NCBI RefSeq assembly: GCF_900114745.1 | Contig: NZ_FOUB01000029.1 | Location: forward strand, 1 to 47,742 | Reading direction: 5' to 3' | DNA length: 47,742 nucleotides | From: Nitrosomonas communis | GTDB lineage: Bacteria > Pseudomonadota > Gammaproteobacteria > Burkholderiales > Nitrosomonadaceae | Shown here: one piece after another, positions 26,947 to 35,700 of the stretch | Numbering within the stretch: the stretch's first letter is position 1 | How the letters are laid out: each line of letters begins with the position of its first letter | Notes under the pieces: model-generated | What the model was told of the DNA's origin: nothing | The model's database searches: none | What the model saw: only the letters and a program-made list of their open reading frames with translations | Position numbers and translations under genes: made by a program

Positions 26947-27378
26947 TTATAGTTCCGGAACCAACCGAGCTTTTTCTAAATTATCTAATTCAATATGCAG
27001 CAATTTTCCCTCAACTTCTAGCCCTAATATTCCATCATTGACTTCTCGTATATTTCCAATAAAGTTTTTCTGACCTTGTAGCGCTATTCGTAATTTAATT
27101 TTTATTAATTTTCCAGAAAAGCGGATAAAATCACTTTCTTTTATCAGAGGTCTGTCTAGACCTGGAGAAGATATCTCAAGTCGATTGTAATCTATCCCTT
27201 CTACTGCTAATAATTTATTAAGATGGTTGCTAATCACGACACAATCTTCAATAGAAATACCCCCATCCTTTTTATCTACAAATATTCTTAATAATTTACC
27301 AGATGCCGATTGCTCCACATCTACCAATTCATAACCCATTTCCGCTAAAATCGGATCAAGTAATTCATATAAGGTCAT
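26947..27378 (-). CDS. rimP: Ribosome maturation factor RimP
   Basis: 143 residues. The N-terminal domain has [19 protein letters not shown] and [15 protein letters not shown], ending at [15 protein letters not shown], the family hallmark; a C-terminal SH3-like domain follows. It assists 30S assembly. It is the first gene of rimP-nusA-infB-rbfA-truB. A hairpin with a T-run lies 20-40 bases upstream of its start on the same strand. Confidence 0.94.
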   Translation of the reverse strand: MTLYELLDPILAEMGYELVDVEQSASGKLLRIFVDKKDGGISIEDCVVISNHLNKLLAVEGIDYNRLEISSPGLDRPLIKESDFIRFSGKLIKIKLRIALQGQKNFIGNIREVNDGILGLEVEGKLLHIELDNLEKARLVPEL

Positions 27379-27390
27379 AGCTTAACCACA

Positions 27391-27416
27391 AATAAAAAAT
27401 GGGCTGAATAAGCCCA
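27391..27416 (-). terminator. Hairpin with T-tract immediately upstream of rimP
   Basis: On the minus strand TGGGCT, loop TATTC, AGCCCA is followed by TTTTTTATT, the form of an intrinsic terminator. The rimP ATG comes 12 bases after the T-run, and no gene within 900 bp upstream on this strand would need it. It could be a leader attenuator of the rimP-truB operon, or the end of an unrecognised small transcript. Confidence 0.5.
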
Positions 27417-27642
27417 CCAGACATTAAGGTTATTATAACAATAATCAATTACTAACAAAACAGAATTTTATTTTATGATAATAATTCCAATAAGTTACTG
27501 TTAGCCTGATGTGCTTTATCCTTTTATTGTTAATGCCAATATTTAATATGGATAGCAATCTGCCGCTCAAAGTGGATCAAAGTATGATTGGGTACCGATT
27601 TGTGCATAGTAATCTTGTAAGCAAGGCATACAAAGATATGTA

Positions 27643-27750
27643 ATTCCATTTCTAAATTAAAGTTGACTTTGTTGACTTCACCTTACCGTATTATTTAGAT
27701 TTAGACTGTCTGCGGCTCGCCTTCGCGCCATTTTGATTCGGCAATGGACT
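27643..27750. mobile_element. MITE copy 3
   Basis: ATTCCATTTCTAAATTAAAG at the left and TTTTGATTCGGCAATGGACT at the right are imperfect inverted ends. The core (GACTTCACCTTACCG; CTGCGGCTCGCCTTCGCG) matches copies 1, 2 and 4. This copy has a 5-6-base internal duplication (TTTAGATTTAGA) relative to the others. Confidence 0.78.
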
Positions 27751-28149
27751 AACATGAATAGACCTCATTAAAAGCGGCGATTCAAAATGGATTATTATGT
27801 AAAAAATAATAGATATTAATAAGGATAGGGCTAAGCAGATGGTTTACCGTCGTACCGCTGTCATAAAGTTGATAGATGCACATCTTGTTTTTTAATGCAT
27901 CTTTGGATGTGTTTAATGACGACGGGAAAGTCTATTAAGAAGAGATTTATCATATCAATACATCTCCATATATTTTCTAAGGCTTATGTCGCTAATCGCC
28001 AGGATGCTTTTATTTTAACCTGTTCGATTACAATTTAGTTATTCCACTATTCCATTGATAATGCTTTAATAAAACTTAGCATGAAAAAACTGGGTACAAA
28101 CAGAGGGATATATGGAGGTGTCTCGTAATTATTTGCTAAAAGAAATTAC

Positions 28150-28187
28150 GATTGATATCGAACTATGTGATTGATATCGAACTATGT
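28150..28187. repeat. Tandem duplication of a 19-bp unit
   Basis: GATTGATATCGAACTATGT occurs twice head to tail (28150-28168 and 28169-28187). The unit contains the palindrome TTGATATCGAA. No gene is close; the duplication may be a binding-site pair or slippage. Confidence 0.7.
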
Positions 28188-28230
28188 ATAAAATTAGAAA
28201 AAACTATCAATTGATAAGCAGATTAACGTA

Positions 28231-28266
28231 GCTAGAAGTCGTGTCATACCACCATCGACTTCTAGC
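28231..28266. repeat. 11-bp-stem inverted repeat
   Basis: GCTAGAAGTCG (28231-28241) pairs perfectly with CGACTTCTAGC (28256-28266) over a 14-base loop. No T-run follows on either strand, so it is not a standard terminator. Its role is unknown. Confidence 0.5.
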
Positions 28267-28368
28267 CAATATAACGCATTCAATTAGACCTCTCTTGACC
28301 TTTATACTAATCAACAAATGCGCCAAGAGATGATTAGGAAAATAGACTATTCTCCCAAACGCGATTAA

Positions 28369-28491
28369 TTAGTATTTGCCGCCCGCTCCAGTAAACCATA
28401 CGATTAGTCCGATAACTATGAGACCAATGGTTGTACCTGCAACTACTTTGAACAAACCAGCCTCATCTGTTCTTCTATTTTCTTCTGCCAT
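28369..28491 (-). CDS. Small single-pass membrane protein, unknown function
   Basis: 40 residues, MAEENRRTDEAGLFK followed by one membrane helix (VVAGTTIGLIVIGLIVWF) and a glycine-rich tail TGAGGKY. AAGGAG lies 8-9 bases before the ATG, which together with the clean amphipathic-charged N-terminus and helix makes it a credible gene despite its size. The shape (short charged cytosolic N-terminus, single helix) recalls small subunits of respiratory complexes, but I do not recognise the family. It is the only gene between MITE copies 3 and 4. Confidence 0.6.
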   Translation of the reverse strand: MAEENRRTDEAGLFKVVAGTTIGLIVIGLIVWFTGAGGKY

Positions 28492-28676
28492 ATCTTCTTT
28501 CTCCTTTTGAAAGTTTACTCTTTGTTCTTAAAAAACCCATAAACAAGGTAGGGTTGCGAAGATTCTACGCATATTTCTTTAGAATGGCAATATTGAAGAT
28601 GTATAACGTCGAAATGGAATGGATAATCACATTCTTCCACTTTTTGTAAGGCATAATGATATTTATATGGTAAGTA

Positions 28677-28780
28677 ATTGGATTTTTAAATCCAAGCTGA
28701 CTTTGTTGGCCTCACCTTGTCATATTATTTTATACTGTCTGCGGCTCGCCTTCGCGTCATTTGTGATTTGGAAATGGAAT
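28677..28780. mobile_element. MITE copy 4
   Basis: Left end ATTGGATTTTTAAATCCAAG is diverged, right end TTTGTGATTTGGAAATGGAAT is close to consensus. The core (GGCCTCACCTTGTCAT; CTGCGGCTCGCCTTCGCGTCA) is the same as in the other copies. Confidence 0.75.
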
Positions 28781-28862
28781 AAGAATGCGAGCAAACGGCA
28801 GATGCTATCACTCATGCAAGTAAGATAGAAAACCTGACAAGCCGGCGCACGTACAACTTTGC

Positions 28863-29207
28863 ATGACAGTACGAAGTGCGTGTACTTCAGCAGAAGAGGT
28901 TGGCACCAAGTATTTTACTGGACGCCTATTTCAGAATTTCAATGTAAGCCCACAAAGTCACACAAGAGCAACTAGAAAAATAACCTTAAGTGTGGTATGG
29001 ACTAAATACGTTACTGAACGAAAAAAATTTTGGTCAGAACAGCGCCTTAAAAATAGTGAACATCTTCCTCATGTTAGTGGCGAAAAAAGGAAGCGTAATG
29101 ATAAGGTAACTGAATCTGGACTTCTTGCCTGGTTATCTAACAGCAAATTAGCCGATTTAACGCAGGAAAGAATCATTAATGGGGTAAATACCGAAATAAG
29201 CAAATGA
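28863..29207 (+). CDS. Hypothetical ORF, doubtful
   Basis: A 114-residue frame, basic and without recognisable domains (contains VVWTKYVTERKKFWSEQRL and GLLAWLSNSKLADLTQERI). No clear ribosome binding site precedes the start. The helical, charged second half could be real protein, but nothing around it supports expression. It lies between MITE copy 4 and the KGG-protein terminator. Confidence 0.25.
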   Translation: MTVRSACTSAEEVGTKYFTGRLFQNFNVSPQSHTRATRKITLSVVWTKYVTERKKFWSEQRLKNSEHLPHVSGEKRKRNDKVTESGLLAWLSNSKLADLTQERIINGVNTEISK

Positions 29208-29398
29208 CCAACATGAACCAGGCTTGCTTTTCTTTTATTAAGAGCTTTTCTATCATGGTCTGACCATTCACCCTAAATCCACTCTCTTGTCAAGTATTAC
29301 TCGTCGATAATTAAAAAATGATGGCTAAATTGATCATAATAGAGCGCCTTATTTAAGCTCCAGGTTTAGTGAACACATCATTACTTCTGCTGGCATAA

Positions 29399-29428
29399 AA
29401 CAACGAGCAGACGAATCTGCTCGTTGTT
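29399..29428 (-). terminator. Terminator of the KGG-protein gene
   Basis: AACAACGAGCAGA and TCTGCTCGTTGTT form a 13-bp perfect stem with a 4-base loop, with T-runs outside on both strands (TTTTTATTG to the right; TTTTATG on the minus strand). It lies 12 bp past the stop of the minus-strand KGG gene and can act in both directions. Confidence 0.75.
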
Positions 29429-29440
29429 TTTATTGCTGTG

Positions 29441-29884
29441 TTAGCGATTTTTATGGCTTTGCCTGCCTGCTTCAGCATGCTGCTCAGATGTGCCGCCACG
29501 AGTAGAGGAAGATGATTTATCTTCATCCTCGGATTCGCCTTTGCCACGTGATTGTCCACCTTTACGACCCGCTTCACGCGCTTCTTCCGAGCTAAACTCA
29601 TGGGCTGTACCTTTTTCATGAGCAGCATGACCTCCTTTTCTGCCCGCTTCGCGCGCCTCTTCAGAAGTAAACTCATGAGCCGTACCCTTTTCATGAGCTG
29701 CATGGCCTCCTTTCCTGCCCGCTTCGCGTGCTTCCTCTGAGGTGAACTCATGCGCAGTACCCTTCTCGTGAGCTGCATGGCCGCCTTTGCTCGCAATTTC
29801 ACGCTGCTTTTCTTCGTCCATAGAAGCAAAACCACGCTGACTGGTACCTTTGTTGTCCTCATCCTTTCCTTTATTCGAAGGCAT
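29441..29884 (-). CDS. KGG-repeat (stress-induced, YciG/con-10-like) protein
   Basis: 147 residues from the ATG at 29884, preceded by a strong AGGAGGGTG; an upstream ATG nine codons earlier is less likely. After an N-terminal RGFASMDEEKQREIASKGG unit come three near-identical repeats of GGHAAHEKGTAHEFTSEEAR type. A Ser/Glu/Asp-rich tail and ARAGRQSH-like end follow. The whole is hydrophilic and probably disordered. Such proteins are induced by stress or stationary phase in other bacteria; the molecular role is unknown. The repeats are nearly identical in DNA, so the copy number may vary. Confidence 0.85.
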   Translation of the reverse strand: MPSNKGKDEDNKGTSQRGFASMDEEKQREIASKGGHAAHEKGTAHEFTSEEAREAGRKGGHAAHEKGTAHEFTSEEAREAGRKGGHAAHEKGTAHEFSSEEAREAGRKGGQSRGKGESEDEDKSSSSTRGGTSEQHAEAGRQSHKNR

Positions 29885-30224
29885 AATCACCCTCCTATTT
29901 GCTAAGTTCAAAAAACACCCATGATGTGTTTGGGTTCTTTATCTCCGGTTTGATAACACGAAGAATGATTTTATCGTACTCTTCGAATCGGGCTTTATCT
30001 GTGCGCAAGCACACATAAGCCTAAAATTAAAGCTTGAATACAGAATGAGTTAGACTCCGATTAGTCAGAATAATAGCATTGTGCGCTACGCCTAAACGGT
30101 TTGCTCGCTCGTGCTGATAGGCATCGGGATAAATCAATTTTGCGCTTGCGAACCCCTTGAGGTTTGTGCTCAGCATGGATAAAAATTCTCTATTATTTTC
30201 CTAGACGAAAGCCTGAAAAGAGAA
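29885..30224. other. Intergenic stretch upstream of the KGG gene
   Basis: About 340 bp. Just upstream of the KGG gene AAACACCCATGATGTGTTT forms an inverted repeat (about 29911-29929) that could be an operator. The rest holds nothing I recognise. Confidence 0.35.
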
Positions 30225-30255
30225 AGGCACTTAGCCGTGTTGCAGCTAAGTGCCT
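30225..30255 (-). terminator. Terminator of the tRNA-Arg/tRNA-Phe transcript
   Basis: AGGCACTTAGC and GCTAAGTGCCT form an 11-bp stem. On the minus strand the hairpin is followed by TTCTCTTTTC and comes 9 bp after tRNA-Phe. Confidence 0.7.
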
Positions 30256-30263
30256 GATTTTAT

Positions 30264-30339
<76 letters not shown>

Positions 30340-30397
30340 TTTAGTACAATGAAGCGATATTTAATGTTACTTCAACAAATTTAGAAAGAATAAAATA

Positions 30398-30474
30398 TGG
30401 CGCGCCCGGCAGGATTCGAACCCACGACCCCTTGGTTCGTAGCCAAGTACTCTATCCAACTGAGCTACGGGCGC
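30398..30474 (-). tRNA. tRNA-Arg (ACG)
   Basis: The minus strand gives a complete 77-nt cloverleaf starting GCGCCCGTAGCTCAG, CCA encoded. The anticodon arm TTGGCTACGAACCAA presents ACG (read as ICG). It lies 58 bp upstream of tRNA-Phe and is probably co-transcribed. Confidence 0.97.
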
Positions 30475-30659
30475 TCCTAGCTTTTATTTCTCTTCAATTT
30501 TTATTATTGGTTAATAGAGCAACATTATATCAAAGGTTAATGGAACAGCATATTAAAGCCATTAGTAAATAATTGAAACCATCTTTCTTTAAAATCTTCT
30601 TATCAATTATTTTATGCTTTATAACAAGCCGGGCATAATGTTACATTTAACTACTTTTG
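30475..30659. other. AT-rich gap upstream of tRNA-Arg
   Basis: No gene recognised. It should hold the promoter for the two tRNAs on the minus strand, not assignable by eye. Confidence 0.3.
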
Positions 30660-30965
30660 TCAAGAAATAGCCTCTTATTCTCAATATGCAATGAAATCAA
30701 TTTATCTTTCAGTACATATTTGTTCATCTCGTCCTTACGTTGATACGAAATAGCCTCTCGCCCTAAAATGCTGCCCTATAAAATTGCGTTTGTGCTCTCC
30801 GCACCTTCTATTCGGCTGTCGTTATATTATTCGCCCTGTTTCTTGAAAACTTCCCCAAAGTGCGGCCTCAATTACTCATACAGCGTCTTCCTCCGACATT
30901 TCGGTATAAATATGATGCAGTTATGTAGCCCCATTTACTATGGCTTAGACCTCACTCCCGCTCAT
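30660..30965 (-). pseudogene. IS200/IS605-family transposase relic
   Basis: In shifting frames the minus strand shows LSHSKWG, CIIFIPKCRRKTLYE, LRPHFGEVFKK, RIEGA, then, after an internal deletion, GESTNAIL-type and ARGYFVST remnants. These correspond to the N-terminal strand, the start of the HUH region (lost) and the RGYFVST segment of TnpA. Stops and a missing middle show it is dead. It resembles the intact start at 1-87 but is more decayed. Confidence 0.65.
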
Positions 30966-31427
30966 CTCATTCTTCTTTTATCGTGTGCTTGGCGTTTGAC
31001 AATCCGAGTTTCGCTGATGGATTTCCGTATATGTCAAATTACTATTACCACCTTCGCATAACTCGGGAATCTACTATCATGGGTTAAAGTTTTTTCTACC
31101 AAAAATAAATCGTTAAAGGCGACTATTCTAAAATAAATCGTTTTTATTAAACCATAAAAGACAGAATTAGTGATCATATGCTCTTACGGAATATAGAAAA
31201 AGCAAGGCTAAATCATCTTGTTTGAGCTATTAAGAAATGTAGAATACGGTAATATGATTTATCCTAATATACTTGCCTCTTTCGGTATACTCGGCTTCGT
31301 CAAGGGCATCATTGTTGTGCCGCTATAAAAACGGAATTTTTTGATATGTTAAAGATGGGCCAGGATAATCTCGGCAATGATAAAATTTGTAGCTTAATTT
31401 CTCCTTTTAAAAATAAGCAAAAATTGA
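30966..31427. other. Gap upstream of the PTS genes
   Basis: 460 bp. The left part continues IS200-relic sequence. From about 31080 it is AT-rich with no recognised gene, and must contain the promoter of the PTS operon. Confidence 0.35.
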
Positions 31428-31820
31428 ATGATCGGAATTTTAATTATCTCTCATGATAAGCTTGGTGAGAGTTTTACTCATTGCGCAACCCATATTCTGG
31501 GAGAAAAGCCACAGCAATTAATATACCAAGCTATTTCTATTCAAGATAAGCCTGATGAAGTTGTTGCTCAAGCTAAGGAATTAATTAAAAAACTTGATCA
31601 AGGTGATGGCGTATTAGTGATGACAGATATTCTTGGCGCAACTCCCTCTAATATCGCTACCCAATTGATCCAAGCTGGAAAAGTAGAATGCCTTGCAGGA
31701 ATGAATTTACCCATGTTAGTGCGTGCATTAAATTATCGTCATGAGCCACTTTCAATTGTGGTAGCAAAAGCACTTGCTGGAGGTAAAGAAGGTGTGATGC
31801 ATATTTTACGTGGATGCTGA
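31428..31820 (+). CDS. PTS IIA component, mannose/fructose family
   Basis: 130 residues. The phosphorylated histidine is His9 in MIGILIISHDKLG. GDGVLVMTDILGATPSN follows, the IIA-Man dimer core. No membrane PTS components are present nearby, so with HPr and enzyme I it probably forms a regulatory phosphorelay rather than a sugar importer. Its stop is followed after one base by the HPr ATG. Confidence 0.92.
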   Translation: MIGILIISHDKLGESFTHCATHILGEKPQQLIYQAISIQDKPDEVVAQAKELIKKLDQGDGVLVMTDILGATPSNIATQLIQAGKVECLAGMNLPMLVRALNYRHEPLSIVVAKALAGGKEGVMHILRGC

Positions 31821-31821
31821 G

Positions 31822-32091
31822 ATGCTACTTAAAGAAGTGACTATTATTAACAAGCTTGGCCTACATGCACGTGCTTCTGCGAAGCTTACACGCTTGGCAA
31901 GTCAATTCCAAAGTGAAGTATGGCTCATACGTAACGGTCGTAGAGTCAATGCAAAAAGTATTATGGGTGTAATGACGCTCGCCGCAAATAAAGGATCGAC
32001 AGTTGCAATTGAAATAACGGGTGCTGATGAGACTGAGGCCATGCAGGCATTGACTAATCTGATCAATGGTTACTTTGGAGAAGGGGAATGA
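31822..32091 (+). CDS. ptsH: Phosphocarrier protein HPr
   Basis: 89 residues from the ATG at 31822; a GTG four codons earlier overlaps the IIA gene and is unlikely. His15 in KLGLHARAS is the site phosphorylated by enzyme I, and Ser46 in AKSIMGVMTLAA is the regulatory HPr-kinase site. It passes phosphate to the IIA protein. Its stop overlaps the ptsI start by four bases. Confidence 0.95.
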   Translation: MLLKEVTIINKLGLHARASAKLTRLASQFQSEVWLIRNGRRVNAKSIMGVMTLAANKGSTVAIEITGADETEAMQALTNLINGYFGEGE

Positions 32092-33815
32092 GTTTTATAT
32101 TGCATGGTGTAGGTGCATCTGAAGGTATTGCTATCGGGCACGCGCATCTTGCTTCTCCAGCGACCCTGAATGTAGCTCATTATTTGATTCCCAAAAACCA
32201 GATAGACAAAGAAATAACACGATTAAACTGTGCTTTCGCAACAGTACGCAAGGAGATTGAAAAACTACAATCTTCAGCTAATCAAGGACCTACATTTGCT
32301 GAATTCAATGCTTTTCTTGAATTGCATCATATGATACTAGATGATCCAACACTTAGCTCCGCGGCAGTTGAGTGTATTGCTCAAACTCAATGCAATGCAG
32401 AATGGGCCGTTACGCAGCAGATGGAAGTATTGCTTTCTCAGTTTGAAGAAATTGAAGATGCTTATTTACGAGAACGTAAAACTGATGTCATGCAAGTCGT
32501 CGAACGAGTATTGAAAGTCTTATTGGGGCATCCAGGTTACATTCCTCCTCCTTTAAAGCATGATGGTAACAGTATTCTGGTAGCACACGATCTAAGTCCG
32601 GCAGATGTTATGCAATATAAACAACATCAATTTGCAGCTTTTCTTACGGATTTGGGTGGCGTGACTTCTCATACTGCAATTATAGCTCGCAGTCTGAATA
32701 TTCCTTCCATAGTAGCGATGCACCATGCGCGCCAGCTTATTTACAATAATGACAATTTAATAGTAGATGGTGGTCAAGGGGTTGTGATTGTCAACCCTGA
32801 CAAATATGTGCTTGCTGAATATCGTTTAAAACAGAATCATCTGGATCTGGAAAAACGTAAACTCAAACGTCTCAAATCTATTCCCACTATGACACTCGAT
32901 GGTACATCAATAGAATTACATGCCAATATTGAGCTACCTCAAGATATTGAACAAGTTAAAGAAAGTGGCGCGATAGGTATTGGTTTGTTTCGCAGTGAAT
33001 TTCTTTTTCTCAATCGGGATGATTTGCCCAGTGAGGATGAGCAGTTTGAAGCTTATTCAACTGTCGCCCAAAATATGCGAGGCTTACCAGTTACAATACG
33101 CACATTTGATTTAGGTGCTGACAAGAGTCTTAAAAATAGCTGCCGCTCTGCAATCAATCCAGCGCTGGGATTACGTGCCATTAGACTATGTTTAGCAGAA
33201 CACGATATGTTTCTAACACAACTGCGTGCCATTTTGAGAGCGTCTGCCTATGGTAAGGTTCGCATCCTAATCCCAATGCTTTCAAATGATTACGAGATTA
33301 ATCAGACTTTACAACTTCTTAATCATGCTAAACAAAGTCTGCTAGACGAAAAAAAACCTTTCGATGAGGAGATCAAGGTAGGTGGAATGATTGAAATTCC
33401 AGCAGCAGCACTAAGTGTGGAAATGTTCATGCGTAAACTGGATTTTTTGTCCATTGGTACTAATGATTTGATCCAGTATACATTAGCTATTGATAGAGCG
33501 GATGACACGGTGGCCCATCTCTATGATCCACTGCATCCATCTGTGCTTTGGCTACTGGCGCGAATTATTTCTACTGCCAACCGCTCCAATTTACCCATTT
33601 CAATTTGTGGCGAGATAGCAGGTGATATCCAATACACTCGCTTACTGTTAGGGTTTGGATTGCAACAGTTCTCCATGTATCCAGCACATATCCTGCCTGT
33701 TAAGCACGAGATTCTAAAAAGTCATTTACCAAGTATCATGCCGATAATCCAAAAAATTCTTAAAACTGATGAATCTGAGAAAGTTCATGGGTTATTATCC
33801 AAATTAAATAATTAA
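32088..33815 (+). CDS. ptsI: PTS enzyme I (phosphoenolpyruvate-protein phosphotransferase)
   Basis: 575 residues, full length. The active histidine lies in GGVTSHTAIIARS (about residue 195). The PEP-binding barrel shows GIGLFRSEFLFLNRDDLP, TIRTFDLGADK, IGTNDLIQYTLAIDR and the catalytic-Cys region SICGEIAGD. It takes phosphate from PEP and hands it to HPr. Last gene of the IIA-ptsH-ptsI operon. Confidence 0.95.
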   Translation: MSFILHGVGASEGIAIGHAHLASPATLNVAHYLIPKNQIDKEITRLNCAFATVRKEIEKLQSSANQGPTFAEFNAFLELHHMILDDPTLSSAAVECIAQTQCNAEWAVTQQMEVLLSQFEEIEDAYLRERKTDVMQVVERVLKVLLGHPGYIPPPLKHDGNSILVAHDLSPADVMQYKQHQFAAFLTDLGGVTSHTAIIARSLNIPSIVAMHHARQLIYNNDNLIVDGGQGVVIVNPDKYVLAEYRLKQNHLDLEKRKLKRLKSIPTMTLDGTSIELHANIELPQDIEQVKESGAIGIGLFRSEFLFLNRDDLPSEDEQFEAYSTVAQNMRGLPVTIRTFDLGADKSLKNSCRSAINPALGLRAIRLCLAEHDMFLTQLRAILRASAYGKVRILIPMLSNDYEINQTLQLLNHAKQSLLDEKKPFDEEIKVGGMIEIPAAALSVEMFMRKLDFLSIGTNDLIQYTLAIDRADDTVAHLYDPLHPSVLWLLARIISTANRSNLPISICGEIAGDIQYTRLLLGFGLQQFSMYPAHILPVKHEILKSHLPSIMPIIQKILKTDESEKVHGLLSKLNN

Positions 33816-33846
33816 TCTTTTTAATTTGAAATAATCGCGCTTTTAT

Positions 33847-33875
33847 AAATACTTAAGCCTCATAAGTATTTTTGG
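33847..33875 (+). terminator. Weak terminator after ptsI
   Basis: AAATACTTA and TAAGTATTT pair over 9 bp with a 7-base loop, followed by TTGG. It lies 31 bp after the ptsI stop and before metX. The stem is AT-only, so it may be inefficient. Confidence 0.35.
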
Positions 33876-33945
33876 CGATATAATGCTTATTTCACATAAG
33901 TTTTAGATGATCTCACACAGAATTTCCTAAAATTTTCTTATATTC

Positions 33946-35073
33946 ATGCATGATTCAGACTCTATTGGCATCGTTGCGCCACTACGAATTTACTTTGATA
34001 CACCACTTAGTCTGGAAAGTGGTGCAGTATTGGATAATTACGAGCTAGTTTATGAGACTTATGGTGAATTAAATGCAACTAGATCCAATGCAGTATTAAT
34101 TTGCCATGCACTCTCGGGTAATCATCACGTTGCTGGCGTTTATGCTGATAATCCTAAAAATGTAGGTTGGTGGAACAATATGATTGGTCCTGGCAAACCT
34201 ATCGATACACATAAATTTTTTGTGATTGGGGTAAACCATATAGGGGGTTGCCATGGCTCAACTGGTCCTGCAAATATCAATAAAAAAACTGGTAAGCATT
34301 ATGGCGCAGATTTTCCCATGGTCACAACGGTAGACTGGGCAGAAACTTATGTGCGATTAGCTGATAAACTTGGCATTGATCAATTTGCTGCTGTGGTGGG
34401 CGGCAGTCTTGGTGGCATGTCTGCTATGCAATTAGCACTTTATTCGCCTGAGAAAGTCCGGCATGCTGTTATTATTGCTGCTGCAGCCAAATTAACAGCA
34501 CAAAATATTGCTTTCAATGATGTTGCACGCCAGGCCATCATTACCGATCCGGATTTTCATGGAGGTGATTACTATTCTCATGGCACATTGCCGCGTAGAG
34601 GTCTGCGTCTTGCTCGTATGCTGGGACATATTACTTATTTATCCAATGATTCCATGGCAGAGAAATTCGGACGGGAATTACGAACAGGATCTCTTAGCTT
34701 CAATTTTGATGTAGAGTTCCAGATCGAGTCTTATTTGCGTTATCAAGGAGATAAATTTGCTGAGCAGTTTGATGCCAATACTTATCTGCTTATGACAAAA
34801 GCACTGGATTATTTTGATCCTGCGCGAGATTATGATGATGATTTGAGTGCTGCTTTCCGTTGCGCTAAAGCAAATTTTCTTGTGCTTTCATTTAGCTCTG
34901 ATTGGCGTTTCTCACCTGAGCGCTCGCGCGCTATTGTCAAAGCTTTGCTGGATAATGAACTCAATGTAAGTTATGCAGAAATACTATCTAGGCATGGCCA
35001 TGATTCCTTTCTCATGAAAGATGAGCACTATCATCAATTAGTGCGGGCTTATATGAACAAAATCGATATTTAA
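33946..35073 (+). CDS. metX: Homoserine O-acyltransferase MetX
   Basis: 375 residues, alpha/beta-hydrolase fold. The oxyanion region is [10 protein letters not shown], the nucleophile Ser154 in [10 protein letters not shown], the acid in FSSDWRFSP and the base in SRHGHDSF. It activates homoserine for methionine synthesis. MetX proteins of proteobacteria that occur with metW often use succinyl-CoA rather than acetyl-CoA, so the acyl donor is left open. metW follows after 18 bp. Confidence 0.93.
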   Translation: MHDSDSIGIVAPLRIYFDTPLSLESGAVLDNYELVYETYGELNATRSNAVLICHALSGNHHVAGVYADNPKNVGWWNNMIGPGKPIDTHKFFVIGVNHIGGCHGSTGPANINKKTGKHYGADFPMVTTVDWAETYVRLADKLGIDQFAAVVGGSLGGMSAMQLALYSPEKVRHAVIIAAAAKLTAQNIAFNDVARQAIITDPDFHGGDYYSHGTLPRRGLRLARMLGHITYLSNDSMAEKFGRELRTGSLSFNFDVEFQIESYLRYQGDKFAEQFDANTYLLMTKALDYFDPARDYDDDLSAAFRCAKANFLVLSFSSDWRFSPERSRAIVKALLDNELNVSYAEILSRHGHDSFLMKDEHYHQLVRAYMNKIDI

Positions 35074-35091
35074 TCTTTCCACAATGTTTTC

Positions 35092-35700
35092 ATGGCTAAG
35101 CTACTTTCCTCTCTTACTTTATCAAGACCCGATTTTGCTACCATTGCTGCTTGGATCAGACCAGAATCGAAAGTACTTGATCTTGGGTGCGGTGATGGCA
35201 CGTTGCTGCAGTATTTGCAGGATACGCTCGGCGTACATGGTTATGGCGTGGAAATTGATGATGCCAATATCCTGGCCTGCCTCAATAATGGGGTCAACGT
35301 CGTTCAGAGTGATTTAGAATCAGGTTTATCAGGCTTTGAATCTGATTCGTTTGATTACGTTATTTTGTCGCAAACTCTGCAAGCGATGAGGCACACGGAA
35401 AAAATTATTCAGGAAATGCTCCGTGCGGGCAAAGAAGGTATCGTCACCTTTCCTAATTTTGGCCACTGGAAAAATAGATTACAAGTTTCATTGGGTCATA
35501 TGCCGGTATCACAAACTCTACCGTATGAATGGTTTGATACTCCCAATGTTCACTTATGTACACTAAGTGATTTTGAGCAGTTTTGCCACCAACATGGCGT
35601 GCATATTTTGGAGCGGCGAGTCATGAGTGGTAATCGACGAATTACTCTCGCTCCTAATTTTTTCGGGATGCTTGCATTTTACCGCTTTACTCGAAGGTAA
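35092..35700 (+). CDS. metW: Methionine biosynthesis protein MetW
   Basis: 202 residues, Rossmann methyltransferase-like. The SAM motif is VLDLGCGDGTLLQYLQD, with SDLESGL and YVILSQTLQAM as later motifs. MetW partners MetX in methionine synthesis in proteobacteria. Its end overlaps the end of the convergent ampG gene by 14 bp. Confidence 0.92.
   Translation: MAKLLSSLTLSRPDFATIAAWIRPESKVLDLGCGDGTLLQYLQDTLGVHGYGVEIDDANILACLNNGVNVVQSDLESGLSGFESDSFDYVILSQTLQAMRHTEKIIQEMLRAGKEGIVTFPNFGHWKNRLQVSLGHMPVSQTLPYEWFDTPNVHLCTLSDFEQFCHQHGVHILERRVMSGNRRITLAPNFFGMLAFYRFTRR

Larger units (their letters stand above)
27420..28368. other. Gene-poor stretch upstream of the rimP operon
   Basis: Nearly 950 bp without a convincing gene. 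It holds MITE copy 3, a short tandem repeat and a hairpin, listed separately. A 32-codon frame from about 27549 (MDSNLPLKVDQSMIGYRF) was not recognised. The promoter of the rimP operon must lie in the right-to-left reading of this region, but is not clear. Confidence 0.4.

Noticed and set aside
33816..33945. SAM or SAH riboswitch upstream of metX
   Set aside because: Only 130 bp are available, and no conserved riboswitch core was seen; a weak AT hairpin is the only structure.
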